Assembly (NCBI RefSeq): GCF_037975245.1
Contig: NC_092567.1
Location: forward strand, 8,866,714-8,930,713
Reading direction: 5' to 3'
From: Apostichopus japonicus
Lineage: Eukaryota; Echinodermata; Holothuroidea; Aspidochirotida; Stichopodidae
DNA: 64,000 bases
In this document: positions 1-54,746 of the stretch, piece by piece
Layout: every line of letters starts with the position of its first letter
Numbering within the stretch: the stretch's first letter is position 1
Made by a program: the position numbers and the translations under genes
The notes under the pieces: model-generated
The model's database searches: none
What the model saw: the letters and a program-made list of their open reading frames with translations, nothing else
What the model was told of the DNA's origin: nothing

Positions 1-325
1 CAGTCACGGTATATACCATAAAGAAAATGGTTACAAACGTGTCACTTGTCTGATGATCACCAACACGTGGGAAACTCAGAGATTACACATGGTTAAACAA
101 AATATACTATATTAACTTGCACTACCTCTATTTATTGAGCATTTTTGATTTAACTGAATTAATCGATACACATAATATGTTGCAACAACAAGTTACAGTA
201 ACATTATACTCATTTGAAATAGCATTCCTACCAATGGATATTTTCATGTTGTAATAGATATAAGTAATACACGCAACTGTCAGGAAATCCTTTCCCTACC
301 AGTTTTGTGTTGAGAATAACAGGTA
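1..325. other. AT-rich sequence, no gene seen
   Basis: No open frame, splice-bounded exon or repeat stands out. It could be intron or 5' flank of the NLR gene. Confidence 0.4.
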
Positions 326-687
326 CATTACGATCTTCCCTGCAGCAAATACCACCTCATCCCCCTGTTCTTAGCCAAAAACAGGGAAGATTAAATATCT
401 ACTGTACCTGAGTTGGTAATGCTAGCCATACTGAACTCTCCTCTGCACAAATTCATGATTAAAGAAACACAGTGTATTTTTTCAGTGGTCAAGCCAAACT
501 TGTCTTCACACACAGGAAAGTAGTACTGGCCATTAGAGCACTTGTGTTTGCAATCATACAGGTGACTGGTCAACTCAAGGATGAATCCTAATGACAGTAT
601 TTGTGGTAGTTTATGCTATCAAGTAACAAATTATTAATGCTTAAGTGAATTTGGAGAGGACAGTTTTTCTATGGGCAAGCTTGACTG
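326..687 (+). repeat. Direct repeat, left copy
   Basis: About 360 bases that recur in the same orientation at 13492-13861 with modest divergence and small indels (shared anchors AGCAAATACCACC, GGTAATGCTAGCCATAC and AAAGTAGTACTGGCCAT). The two copies bracket all the NACHT and LRR-like exons. The minus strand carries a short Cys-containing frame in both copies, interrupted in the right one; no gene is claimed. Confidence 0.85.
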
Positions 688-898
688 CCATGAAGACTCT
701 GAGTACATTTATATAAGAATAAGGTATAACCTACGGTTACTTAGCAACATCAAACATATTATGTTAACTTGTATCCTATTAAATAGAAAATGTTAATTAC
801 ATAGTCAAATTATTTGCAAATACTGTAGTGACTTCAAATTGATAATTTTATTGATAATATGTTTGAAAGTACAGTATCATTACCTCTCTCTTGTTTAG

Positions 899-43897
<42,999 letters not shown>

Positions 43898-44274
43898 GTT
43901 GAAATGGAGACAAAACGCCAATTCAAACAAGAACAACCGAACCAGAGGAAGTAATCTATATGAATTGCAACGAAGAGTAGAATCTTGTATATACTAGCTT
44001 TCGTAATACCCAGATTGACAAGTCCCATTCAGGTACCAACGAACCCTTCACTTTACATTGTTACACAAGAAAACATTATAATTCCTTAATGCTGAGGTTA
44101 ATGTAAAATAATATCATTTTTCGTTGTGACTCTTATGTTAACCTGAGATGTGGAATAGTATTCCATTCGTTATTGTGAGTTTTTGAGCAGGCTGCGACCT
44201 TTCATTGTGATATCTTGTGGTAGACTCGGTGTCAATCATGTGGCTACGAATACCGGTTAAACCAGTTACGCATG

Positions 44275-44280
44275 ATTAAA
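44275..44280 (+). terminator. Possible polyadenylation signal (ATTAAA)
   Basis: This is the first polyA-signal variant I notice after the stop codon of the NLR gene, about 380 bases downstream. Transcript data would be needed to show use. Confidence 0.3.
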
Positions 44281-44874
44281 ATTGACTTCAAAAAGCCTAT
44301 TCGTGCTAAATATTGATAATGTATAGGAAATAGCACAATTATAATATTATGCGATAGGTAAGCAATCAATCAGTTTAATATTATATGACAGGTAAGTATT
44401 CGATGAGCGAGTGACTTAAGGTCACTTATGCATTTGAGAAGAAAAAACATTTGATAATAGAGATATTGATTTTTGAATATTTGCTAAGATACAATATTCG
44501 TAGATTTAAATAAGTTTTAAATTTTACATTTTGTCTTACATAATTATGTCGTAGTAAACCTGATAATAGTATGTATATATCAAGTAATCCTTATTTACAA
44601 AGATCGGCTCTGTATAGTATAAACTTTTCATTCCATTCTATAATTGTTATTATAATGCACTTTTAGATTATTCTACTGGTTTCATTTTATTTGAGATCTT
44701 CTTTATTATCTTTATTATCCGATATTTTCCTTCGATTTAGAACAATTCTAAGACTATATCTAGTACTTTCTCTAACTATTATTATATTTAGTCATTAATT
44801 GTTATATTGCATTCTAGTTGTACCATTTATTAATTTTACTTTCTGTCAAGATTTAGTTGCTTTCTTTCGTTCTG

Positions 44875-45897
44875 TGACGCCCAGGGGAGCGTCACGTAAA
44901 CGCCTCCGTACATAGGTGGCATTACTGCTGGAGTAGTTGTCCTGTTTGTGTGTATTGTTTTATTGTTCTCTGGGGTCTATTTTATCTTATATCTTTTATA
45001 TGTAAAGTGAATTGTTGTAGTTTCATATGCTAATTTATACCTTTTGTTTCCGTCTCCCTTTCAGCTGTCCAGCTCTCGTGACAATAGTCTGGTCCCTCCG
45101 TAGCTATGTGGAATGTTCGAGCCACGCGAAGTTCCAATGTTTCGTTTCAGTTTTTGTGTTAAGTTAGGGCACTTGCCATTTTGGGTTCTAAGAGTGTGTT
45201 CCATTTTTTGGTGTTTGCTGCTGCCTAGTGAGGTCCGTTGGTCAGTTCGTTAAGTAAGTTAAATGTTCTTTTATAGTTTAGGCAAGTCCGAGTCCTATTT
45301 CTTATAATATTGTAGGCGTATTTCCCCGTTTGTCAGAATCCCTTTAAATTATTACATCTAAATTTACTAAAAGGTTGGGAGCACGGTCGATATTATCGCC
45401 GCACCCTGCGGGGTAATTCTTATATTTGTGGCGCGGGGGTGACCTTAATTCGGGTTGAATTTTCCCCGAGGCAACGCCTACGTATTGTAGATTTAGGACT
45501 CGAAATTATACGTTTGGCCACGGACTTCACAGGTACGTATCGTTATCATTTATGTAAATTATAAGCTGGAATTTATGTGGATTTGTATGTTATTAAATTA
45601 ATTAAATATTGGTCCTAATTTATCACCTTGCAACCTTATTTTTGGAGGTCACTGCGTTGACCTCCTGTATTATTTAATTTGGTTTTTATAGACACCTGCC
45701 CAAGTGGAGAAGGCAAAGGTTTTTTTGTATTAAATGTATTAGAAGCTTAAAAAGCAATTTATTTGTTCGTGTGTTTATTGGTTTAGTGTGTCTCAACTTG
45801 TAGTTGCCCCACAGTCATCCTGACATAGGGTGGCCGACAGCGGCCCTATCGAACCCACGGCCGCTCGGCAAGTTATAACCCCGTTTGGGGCGCTACA
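44875..45897 (+). mobile_element. Solo LTR with 4-bp target duplication
   Basis: Starts TGTGACGCCC and ends GGGGCGCTACA, an imperfect inverted pair. GTTC flanks both sides (44871-44874 and 45898-45901), a clean target site duplication. TATA-like motifs occur near 44990. At 1,023 bp with no internal region, it is a solo LTR, probably Gypsy-like. It lies about 1 kb after the NLR stop codon. Confidence 0.82.
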
Positions 45898-45901
45898 GTT
45901 C

Positions 45902-47792
45902 TTCCTATTTCTATGTTATGAATTAATATTTGATATTACTCACGCGTAAGACAGTGAATATTAGAAGAATATTGTTAAATGTTATCATAATAACAAAGAC
46001 TCGCTGTCTACCGTTATACCATTGATTGTGTTGCTTAAAATCAAACTAAAACATTGTCTTAGACATTAATTAATAACAGTTACATGTTTTGTTTTTCAAT
46101 ACAGTTCTTTGTTCGATTATTATAATCTCTAATGATGACAAGACAATAGGAACACGTGACAGTGCCGTATCATAGTAATATTTTAACATGATAGCAACGA
46201 AGATAATGTTCTGTATATTTAACATGAACCTTACATGCACTGATCGGCTCTCCATACATATTTTGCATTCTTCTTGTATCGTTATGTTGTTACTTCTTTA
46301 TTAATGATGCTGATTGATGATTAATGAAAAGTCATGATCTCTTTATTATAATTTACTTTTTGTCGTAATTACTTTAACCCAATTGGATATTATAAAGCCT
46401 TAAGTTTACCAATTTCACCCAAGCCTCGTCCCGCAACACTGAATATATTTAACTATAAAACCACAGATTAACATATAAATATGGAATAAATCACTGCGTT
46501 GTGGTATCTGTTTCTGATATTAGATATTTTCAAGGAAATAAATATTCCTTTATTTTGTAATTGTTCTTGGTATCTTCCGTATTTCTGTATGCTTGTACAA
46601 ATATATAATTTTTGCAACGAAACACACTTGTTCCCTTTGAGGCGATCCTGGTCTCTCATTGTGATACAATTAAAACATATTCATCTTATTTATCTGTTTC
46701 TATATCATAAGTTCATATCATAGAATCTAATGATGAAATTATTGATTTGTATTGATTTTGTAATATCAATGGAAGCAATTAAAGAAACTAATCAGAGAAA
46801 TATTTTCAACAGTGTTATCTCTGTGTAACATGTAGTCTATGTACCGACTTGTTCTGGAAAAAAGTGTTGGTCCCGCCTGAATTCAGATGACCTTCAACAT
46901 AAATTTACTGAAACCGGTAGATAATATGCATAAACGAGGTATGATGCTGACCAAGTTAGGTAAGTTCAAATAAATTTGATTTCATTCAAACCAAACTAGA
47001 ATCTGTTTAGAACGGTTTAGCTGCTCCAAAGACTTGTTTTTATTTGTAATTCAAAAACAAAATAGTTTGTGTCTCACAAATTAATGTATGATTCTGTATC
47101 ATTTTATTTTTATGACTGAGTAAATGGCTTATTTCATCCTTCATGGTGTGACTTTGTGGTCTGCAGTAAAGAGATATATCTTCTCGTTAACAGCGCAGTT
47201 TATGGTATACCGCAAACTGACATATTGTGGCAGTTCATCCTAAGCAAGCGATAGTATCAGATTGATGAAAAGTTCAGTGACAGGGTAATGATTGTTCCTA
47301 GTTAATTTTGTATGTGTTTAATTAGTCAACGTACTGATAATGGTCATTAAATTAATAAACAAATACAACAGAACACACATCAGAGTTCAAGATTGACAAC
47401 ACGAAAGTCTCTCTCTATTTGCACAACGATAGAAGTATTTGGTTGTATAACGAGAAAATTTGACTGGAAAACTGGCTGATATTATTTTACGTCAGTGTTT
47501 AAAAAGACCACCTACTTATAAGAAACACGTTAAGGAATAACACGAACTTAAGTTCAAGTTTAGCACAAGTGAAATTTAGTTGATTGCTCGGAAGTGGATG
47601 GGGGTTGGGAATTTTGAATCATTAGCATAGATGACGTCATCATCAACTGTTCGTGTGTAAGATATGCAGCACCACATATAATTCACGAGAAGATTAAAGT
47701 AGATGGAAGGGGGAATGGAGTGGGTGGATATATCGGTGTGGTTAAGTTCCATTATTTACATGTATTACTGGGCTACATTCGCTTCAATATCT
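45902..47792. other. AT-rich intergenic sequence, nothing recognised
   Basis: No splice-bounded exon, repeat array or mobile element end stands out. Confidence 0.4.
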
Positions 47793-47794
47793 TA

Positions 47795-47995
47795 CACTCT
47801 AAAAACAAAAGAGTGAACTTTTCACTCTTTTCACGGAGTGAAAAAAATTTAACTCCAAAGGAGCGGAAATTCACTCCATTAGGCAACAGAAATCTTCGTA
47901 TTTCAAAGCTAAAGTACTTAATATTCACTCTTTACAAAGGAGTGAACAAATGAGCCAATCAAATGCTAAGAACGCTCACTCTTACTTTGGAGTGA
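47795..47995. repeat. Left subterminal repeats of the CACTC transposon
   Basis: Repeated AAAGAGTGAA / TTCACTCTTT motifs in both orientations, likely transposase-binding sites by analogy with CACTA elements. Confidence 0.65.
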
Positions 47996-48115
47996 AGGAT
48001 CAACCAATCAGTCAGTACTCAGTACGCGTTTCTTCGAATACAGAAATATTTGTAGTTACGCCATTTTTTTTACTCGTTTGCCTTCGCTCGTTCTTGTCGT
48101 TTTACATCTTAAAAC
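47950..48115 (+). promoter_or_regulatory. Possible promoter with two CCAAT boxes
   Basis: GCCAATCAAA near 47953 and ACCAATCAG near 48003 lie about 165 and 115 bases upstream of the ATG at 48116. No TATA box is seen. This fits a CCAAT-driven promoter for the small transposon frame. Confidence 0.4.
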
Positions 48116-48759
48116 ATGTCAGTTTCGCAGTGGCTTGAAGAAAGCGGATTTGGACGTGATGGTATTCAGTTGTTTGGAGGTAAGGTTAACAAGCAAATGT
48201 TGAAAGAACGTGAAATTATATAGAATTTAGAAGGTTGCCATGGCCGCAGTTCGTCGTTGCCTACAGTCGATTGGCTAGGCTCTTAAACGTTACGCTTAAC
48301 AGTGTAGCGTAAACATTTAACATTAGGCTTGGTACCATACACATTAACACATTGGCTAGTTGTTTGGAGGCACAGGCACTCGTAACGTTATGTAGGTGTA
48401 TAGTATATAAACACGCCTACATAACGTTACTAGTGCCTGTGTTCGGAGGTAAGGCCTATGCCTAAGGCAAATGTTAGGCCTATGAGTAATGGGCCAGAAG
48501 TTAATGCAGCTAAGGTCCAGTAATTGTTTTTTCTTAATGAACGTTTTCCTTTATGATTTTTTGTTATTTCACGTATCAAGATGTAACGTCACAAACTGAA
48601 ACAGCAGAATTACCAGGTTGTTTTTGGATACATTTATTCACAGGTGGAAAATTCGGAATAAGGGGTAATTTCCTGAAAGAAAATTACAAAATAATAGTAG
48701 AAACAATCAACTTCGGACGACAAACAATTGCAATGTTCAATCATAACTATCATGAATAG
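48116..48759 (+). CDS. Small two-exon frame in the transposon, SAM-like start
   Basis: Exon 48116-48179 starts at an ATG and reads VSQWLEESGFGRDGIQLF, which looks like the first helix region of a SAM domain; it ends at a GTAAGG donor in phase 1. The pyrimidine-rich acceptor at 48580 continues in phase (exon 48581-48759) to a TAG, reading DVTSQTETAELPGCFWIHLF and onward. The rest of the SAM domain is missing, so this is either a shrunken transposon gene or a chance splice. SAM-domain proteins encoded in repeats are known from fish, but I cannot confirm a link. Confidence 0.35.
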
Positions 48760-48896
48760 CAATAGCTAATAATATATATGTATGTCCCTCTTTACAAAGT
48801 TCACTAGGTCTATATCAATTTAACCTCAATATACGGGAGAAAAATACTAGCCTACATGGCATTAAGGTTAAATAGCATTTACAGTACAAACAATTC

Positions 48897-49440
48897 AGGT
48901 ATGTTTATGGTCCTACGCAGCTGAGAAAGAAACTTATGCCAAAAGATTGCATGACCTTCTAACCCCTTAAAAGCGAATATCCGAAGAGAGTTACAAATGC
49001 CTATACACAGTGTATGGACATAGCAAATGAAACACCCTCCAAAGCAAACACAAGATTCATCTACTTTAAGATGGGTACTATCTGTGATGTTGAGTAACTT
49101 CTTCATTCATAGTACAGACAGCAATGAGTAATAATGTAGAAAACCAGTCAGGGTCTGAAAGGAATATCAATAATTATAACGTTGCCCTTTACCAGTTAAT
49201 TATACAACAAAGATGTATCCCCTTTCACTATTTAATTCACAAGGGAATACAAAATTAATATGGACAGAAAATAGAATTAATCTATCAACTGTGTTGGAAA
49301 ATCTGAATGATTGCTTACAACAGGGATGTTAATGGTCCTATGCAACAGAGAGAGAAACTTATGCCAAAAGATTGATTGAACTTCTAACCCCTAAAAGGGA
49401 ATATCCTAAGAGCGTTATATATGACTACACACACTGTATT
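48897..49440 (+). pseudogene. Tandem-duplicated coding fragment inside the transposon
   Basis: About 115 bases near 48897-49015 recur near 49322-49440. In one frame they read WSYAAEKETYAKRLHDLLTP and WSYATERETYAKRLIELLTP; the few changes are mostly conservative and both copies then hit stops. They appear to be relics of a transposon-encoded protein. Confidence 0.5.
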
Positions 49441-50052
49441 GTTCTGTTAGTGCAGTACCAAAGGTAAGGACCATTTGTTGTGTTTGGTGTAAAGGTTATT
49501 ACCCTTCCTGCTTCAACTGTTGGATAGTTTTTAATAGACAAAATTGATAGTGATGTAAAGACGTTATTTTGTCAACTAAAGTGTACCACAGAATTATAAA
49601 CTAAAAAAATCTGTCCATTATATCCATAACCACACATTTTTAACTGGGTAATAATGATTTGAAATAACTTTGTCGTTTCAGGTAGGCTGTGTGCACCAAC
49701 GTTGGCCAATTTGTTAAGGAGAAGCCCCTGAAGTGTACCTAACCTTTTCTGCTGGCTGGGCCAAGGTCCAGACAGGAGGCCAACCCAATTCTTTTTCATT
49801 TTTGATTCAACAAGCTCACCAGTTTGGGACTCCATCACAGTTGCAATTGGCAGGATTTTTAAATTTCATTTGTTTTAATATTCATTTTGCCATTCCATTA
49901 ACAACATTTTACAATTATATTTTGGAAGGGCTAATATTTAAGGTGCATAGTAAGACCAGATAAGGTAAGTCCAAAAGTTAGGTCTCTGAATGTTTCTCTG
50001 GCAAATGTGTGAGCATTCATAGATTCAAAGATTAAAGGTATGTAGACAGGTA

Positions 50053-50169
50053 GCTATTACTTCAGTTGAAATATCATAACCCCCCCCCCCCAAAAAAAAT
50101 AAAGTATATATATATATATACTTTTTTTGGGTGGGGGGTGGTTTATGATATTTCAACTGAAGTAATAGC
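50053..50169. repeat. 117-bp palindromic element
   Basis: The arms GCTATTACTTCAGTTGAAAT and its reverse complement enclose a C run, A run, (TA)n and a T/G run, themselves inverted. It is a small MITE or a hairpin inside the larger transposon. Confidence 0.85.
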
Positions 50170-50839
50170 ACCCTGTCAGAGGGGTTATGACATTTTGCTA
50201 TTAAATTTTGTCAGCTTAAAATTAAAGTGGATATTACTTGAAAAGTGCAGCTGCTATTTTGACTTTTTCAGAGACCGTCTTACTCAGAATTTCATACACT
50301 TCTATATGAATGGGAACTTTGACCTGTCTGTTTACCTTTAAATTCCAACTTTGGTTATTCTTTATTAACAAGTTTGATAGTTTTAAGAAGCATATGAAGG
50401 TATGTTTTATTCATTACGTACTGCTATGTTAGTAATTAAAAGGTTTAATTTAACCTTTAATGAATGATGCATTCTTTGTAAAGGAATTATTCAATAGCAT
50501 ATTATGAACTCAAAATTTAGACTACTTGACTAACTTTCTATTTTGATATATTTTTCATTCATCTTTATTACTTTACATGGTACCAATTAGAGCGGGAGCC
50601 CAGAGGGTTTGGTTAGCTGGGAAGGTAACCAATTGCCTTGTACGTCACAATGTTCACAGTGCATTCCTGTATATGAAACCAGACGACTGGCAAACCAGCT
50701 GTGGTGGGTGTGGCTGGGAGAGCAATTTTAAAGTCACCTAATAGCTAACCTAGATCAGCTTTCATGGTAACCACATCAAAGTAAGTACAATGTGTCAGGT
50801 ATAGTATGGTCCCAAGAGCAACAAATGGCCATCGCCAGT

Positions 50840-51450
50840 AATTATTGGTGGTGGGGTACCCCTGCCAGTCATCAATAATTGACCCCTCACGGCTGACCTA
50901 GGTCAGCTCACGAGGTAACCAATTGAAACCTACTGGAAAATGATGGTTAGGACTTCAGATACAAGGGATGGGCATTGCCAGTGATTTTTATTGGTGGGGT
51001 ACCCCTGCCAGTAGACCCCCAAAATGCCCCTCCCCCTCATTGACCTAGGTCAGCTCATGAGCTAACCAGTTAAAAACTACTGGAAAATGATTGGCAGGAC
51101 TATATATGTAAGGGATGGGCATTTCCAGTAATTTATATTAGTGGGGTACCCCTGCCAGTAGACCCCCAAAATGCCCATCCCCCTCATTGACCTAGGTGAG
51201 CTCATGATGTAACCAGTTGAAACCTACTGGAAAATGATAGGTATCACTTCATATGTAAGGGATGGGCATTTCCAGTAATTTATATTAGTTGGGTAACCCT
51301 GCCAGTAGACCCCCAAAATGCCTATCCCCCTCATTGACCTAGGTGAGCTCGTGATGTAACCAGTTGAAACCTACTGGAAAATGATAGGTAGGACTCCAGA
51401 TTTAAGGAGAGTCATTTCCAGTAATTTCCACTGGTGGGGTACCCCTGTCC
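50840..51450 (+). repeat. Left array, unit of about 146 bp, five copies
   Basis: GGGTACCC-type anchors occur at 50854, 50997, 51144, 51291 and 51437 (spacing 143-147). Each unit carries a palindromic or near-palindromic TGACCTAGGTCA-type core. Confidence 0.9.
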
Positions 51451-52084
51451 ATTGTCCCAATTGTCAATTGTACTAAAAACAGTGAACAAATTAAAGTTTA
51501 CCTCTAATAATAGGTCTTCATATAAAGTTATTACACATACTGACATAGGGGAGGGTTATAAAAAGTCATAACTTCTTTCTTTCATTGCATGGAATTTGTT
51601 TATTCACAGTGGTTATCGAGAGGTCAAAGTCAATGATCAGAGTTTATATGTAGTCCTCTCAAAGAAACCAAGTTTCAGGTCATAGGTCGTAGATTATTGT
51701 TTTATGGTTTTTCACAAAAAATTTCCCCATGCTAAAAGAAATTGGAATGGCAACAAAAATCACAAACAGTGAATCATTCGCCAGATTAATATATTTTTCC
51801 TTGACCCCTGGAAACAGGCTGGTGACACTGGCATGGACCACGTGTTTCAATCAGACAATCACCTTGGCATTAGTAAAGCTACGGTAACTTGAACGGACCA
51901 CTTCAGAACAGCTGAATGAAATGAACGTAGACTGTCAAGAACATACTTCCTGAATAACCACACAGGTTGTATTCAGTCATTTGAGGCCACCTATGAGTGG
52001 TTACACTGTATCTGGGGTGTTTCGGGGAGTCTTGGGGTGTGAGCTATAATATAATGTGAGACAGTGGTTGGAGATGTTGGGACA
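51451..52084. other. Centre of the foldback element
   Basis: About 630 bases of unique AT-rich sequence between the two arrays, the loop of the potential hairpin. No gene or further repeat is seen. Confidence 0.6.
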
Positions 52085-53270
52085 ATGGACAGGGGTACCC
52101 CACCAGTGGAAATTACTGGAAATGACTCTCCTTAAATCTGAAGTACTACCTATCATTTTCCAGTAGTTTTCAATTGGTTACACCATAAGCTCATCTAGGT
52201 TAATAAGGGGGGGGGGGGGGCGGACTCTGGCAGTGGTGGCCCACCAATATAAATTACTGGAAATGCCCATCCCTTACATATAGAGTCCTGCCAATCATTT
52301 TCCAGTAGGTTTCAACTGGTTACTTCATGAGCTCACCTAGGTCAATGAGGGGATGGGCATTTTTGGGGTCTACTGGCAGGGGTACCCCACCAATATAAAT
52401 CACTGGAAATGCCCATCCCTTACATATAGAGTCCTGCCAATCATTTTCCAGTAGTTTTTAACTGGTTACTTCATGAGCTGACCTAGGTCAATGACAGGAG
52501 GGGCATTTTGGGGGTCTACTGGCAGGGGTACCCCACTAATATACATTACTGGAAATGCCCATCCCTTACATATAGAGTCCTGCCAATCATTTTCCAGTAG
52601 GTTTCAACTGGTTACTTCATGAGCTCACCTAGGTCAATGAGGGGATGGGCATTTTTGGGGTCTACTGGCAGGGGTACCCCACCAATATAAATCACTGGAA
52701 ATGCCCATCCCTTACCTATAGAGTCCTGCCAATCATTTTCCAGTAGTTTTTAACTGGTTACTTCATGAGCTGACCTAGGTCAATGACAGGAGGGGCATTT
52801 TGGGGGTCTACTGGCAGGGGTACCCCACTAATATAAATTACTGGAAATGCCCATCCCTTACATATAGAGTCCTGCCAATCATTTTCCAGTAGGTTTCAAC
52901 TGGTTACTTCATGAGCTGACCTAGGTCAATGAGGGGGAGGGGCATTTTGGGGGTCTACTGGCAGGGGTACCCCACCAACATAAATTACTGGAAATGCCCA
53001 TTCCTTACACATAGAGTCCTGCCAATCATTTTCCAGTAGTTTTCAACTGGTTACTTCATGAGCTGACCTAGGTCAATGAGGGGAGGGGCATTTTGGGGTC
53101 TACTGGCAGGGGTACCCCACCAATAAAAATCACTGGCAATGCCCATCCCTTGTATCTGAAATCCTAACCATCATTTTCCAGTAGGTTTCAACTGGTTACC
53201 TCATGAGCTGACCTAGGTCAGCCGTGAGGGGTCAATTATTGATGACTGGCAGGGGTACCCCACCACCAAT
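52085..53270 (-). repeat. Right array, inverted, about nine copies
   Basis: Inverted GGGTACC anchors occur at 52093, about 52237 (degenerate), 52380, 52526, 52672, 52818, 52965, 53110 and 53253. The units at 52380/52672 and 52526/52818 match pairwise, giving a 292-bp higher-order repeat. The left arm has only five units, so the arms changed in copy number after the palindrome formed. Confidence 0.9.
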
Positions 53271-54494
53271 AATTACTGGCGATGGCCATTTGTTGCTCTT
53301 GGGGCCATACCTGACACATTGTACTTACTTTGATGTGGTTACCATGAAAGCTGATCTAGGTTAGCTATTAGGTGACTTTAAAATTGCTCTCCCAGCCACA
53401 CCCACCACAGCCGGTTTGCCAGTCGTCTGGTTTCATATACAGGAATGCACTGTGAACATTGTGACGTACAAGGCAATTGGTTACCTTCCCAGTTAACCAA
53501 ACCCTCTGGGCTCCCGCTCTAAATGCATCTGTTTAAAAATTGGACACTCTTAGACTGTTTTCAGACGCCACCATTATTTTGAACTTTGAAACTCTGTTAT
53601 GAGTACCCTATAACATGAAATTCTTTTAGGTGGGTATTGTTTTCAAAAAGCAAATTGAATTGTTGTGATCCAATTCCCATAGTTAAAATATTTAGATATT
53701 TTTTTTTATTTAAATATATTTACTAGTGCCTTAATATGAATTAATAATACGTGGTATGTACTGAGTTAATTTCCTTTCAAATGTTTGCATAAATTACTAT
53801 TCTAAACCTAAAAGTGTTGCCACCCAGAGGGTTGACGGGTTTAGATGTACATAGGATGGAGCGTTTAATTACTATCTGTCAGGAATTAACCATTTTGCTG
53901 TAAAATATCGGTTCACCAGTCATAAACAGTAGTATCCCAGTGTGATTGTTGTTCTTCATACATTTTTCACAGATTTATAAAGACGCCAAAACGAGTTCGA
54001 AAATGATAAATGTTTGCAAATTGAAATTGTAAGATTGAGTTATTTGCAAAAACATTTTTGAGGTATTGCCAGCACACTCTGGTACATGTTTCATAGACGT
54101 AACTAGAATCATTTTTTAATTATAAGAAAAGCACATTTGTATGAGAGGAACATACAAGTGGGGTGAGTGAATCATTCATTGCAAATTTTTGTGCCTTTGT
54201 ATATTTGTAATTTTGCTTCATTCTGTGTTTGTATATGAAACTTGGTATCATTTTCACTATTTAATATATATTTAGTACCATAAATTGTTGTCTTTGTCCT
54301 CTTTTATATTTGTTAACAGTGTCTAAATCTAGTAAATCGTCTTATCATCAGCGTAGTAGCCCATTCCATTGTCTTGATCTTTGGATGCATCCTTGTTTAG
54401 CAATATTTCTGTGAATAGATAGGGCCTTTCCATTGAGTCTCAAACTCATTCTATCAATCCCGTCCCTCAAAATCAGCTGTAAAATATCATTAAC

Positions 54495-54744
54495 TCTTTA
54501 AAGAGTGAAATTCACTCTTTTAAAAGAGTGATTCTCACTCTTTCTAGAGTGAAAAAGCCCACTCTTTCAGAGTGAAAAAGCCCACTCTTTCAGAGTGAAA
54601 AGCTCACTCTTTGAAGGAGTGAACATTCTCACTCTTTTGAAAGAGTGAATTTCACTCTTCATGGAGTGATCACTCACTACACTCTCAGAAAGAGTGAGAA
54701 TTCACTCCAAACGAGTGAAAATTCACTCTTTTGTTTTTAGAGTG
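54495..54744. repeat. Right subterminal repeats of the CACTC transposon
   Basis: More than ten CACTCTTT / AAAGAGTG motifs in alternating orientation, many as short palindromes, ending at the terminal inverted repeat. It is much denser than the left end. Confidence 0.85.
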
Positions 54745-54746
54745 TA

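Larger units (their letters stand above)
50590..53519. mobile_element. Nested 2.93-kb foldback element
   Basis: The ends are inverted: GAGCGGGAGCCCAGAGGG at 50590 and its reverse complement ending at 53519, with TA at both flanks (50588-50589 and 53520-53521). About 240 bases at each end are nearly perfect inverted copies. They then lead into opposed tandem arrays (50840-51450 and 52085-53270) around a roughly 630-bp centre. No coding region is visible. The transcript would fold into a long hairpin. Confidence 0.85.
47795..54744. mobile_element. 6.95-kb DNA transposon with CACTC termini flanked by TA
   Basis: The left end CACTCTAAAAACAAAAGAG is matched as an inverted repeat at the right end (54720-54744), and TA flanks both sides (47793-47794 and 54745-54746). 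Both ends are packed with short CACTC/GAGTG motifs. No full transposase is seen, so it appears non-autonomous. CACT-type ends suggest the CACTA/Mirage/Chapaev group, but this assignment is tentative. It carries a small two-exon frame, a palindrome and a nested foldback element. Confidence 0.75.

Noticed and set aside
326-687. Minus-strand Cys-containing frame resembling a Kazal-like segment of an organic anion transporter
   Set aside because: The match is a few residues, the frame is short and interrupted in the second copy, and no splice context supports it.
50840-53270. A CRISPR-like array
   Set aside because: Units of about 146 bp are repeated end to end without unique spacers, in opposed orientations, in an animal genome.
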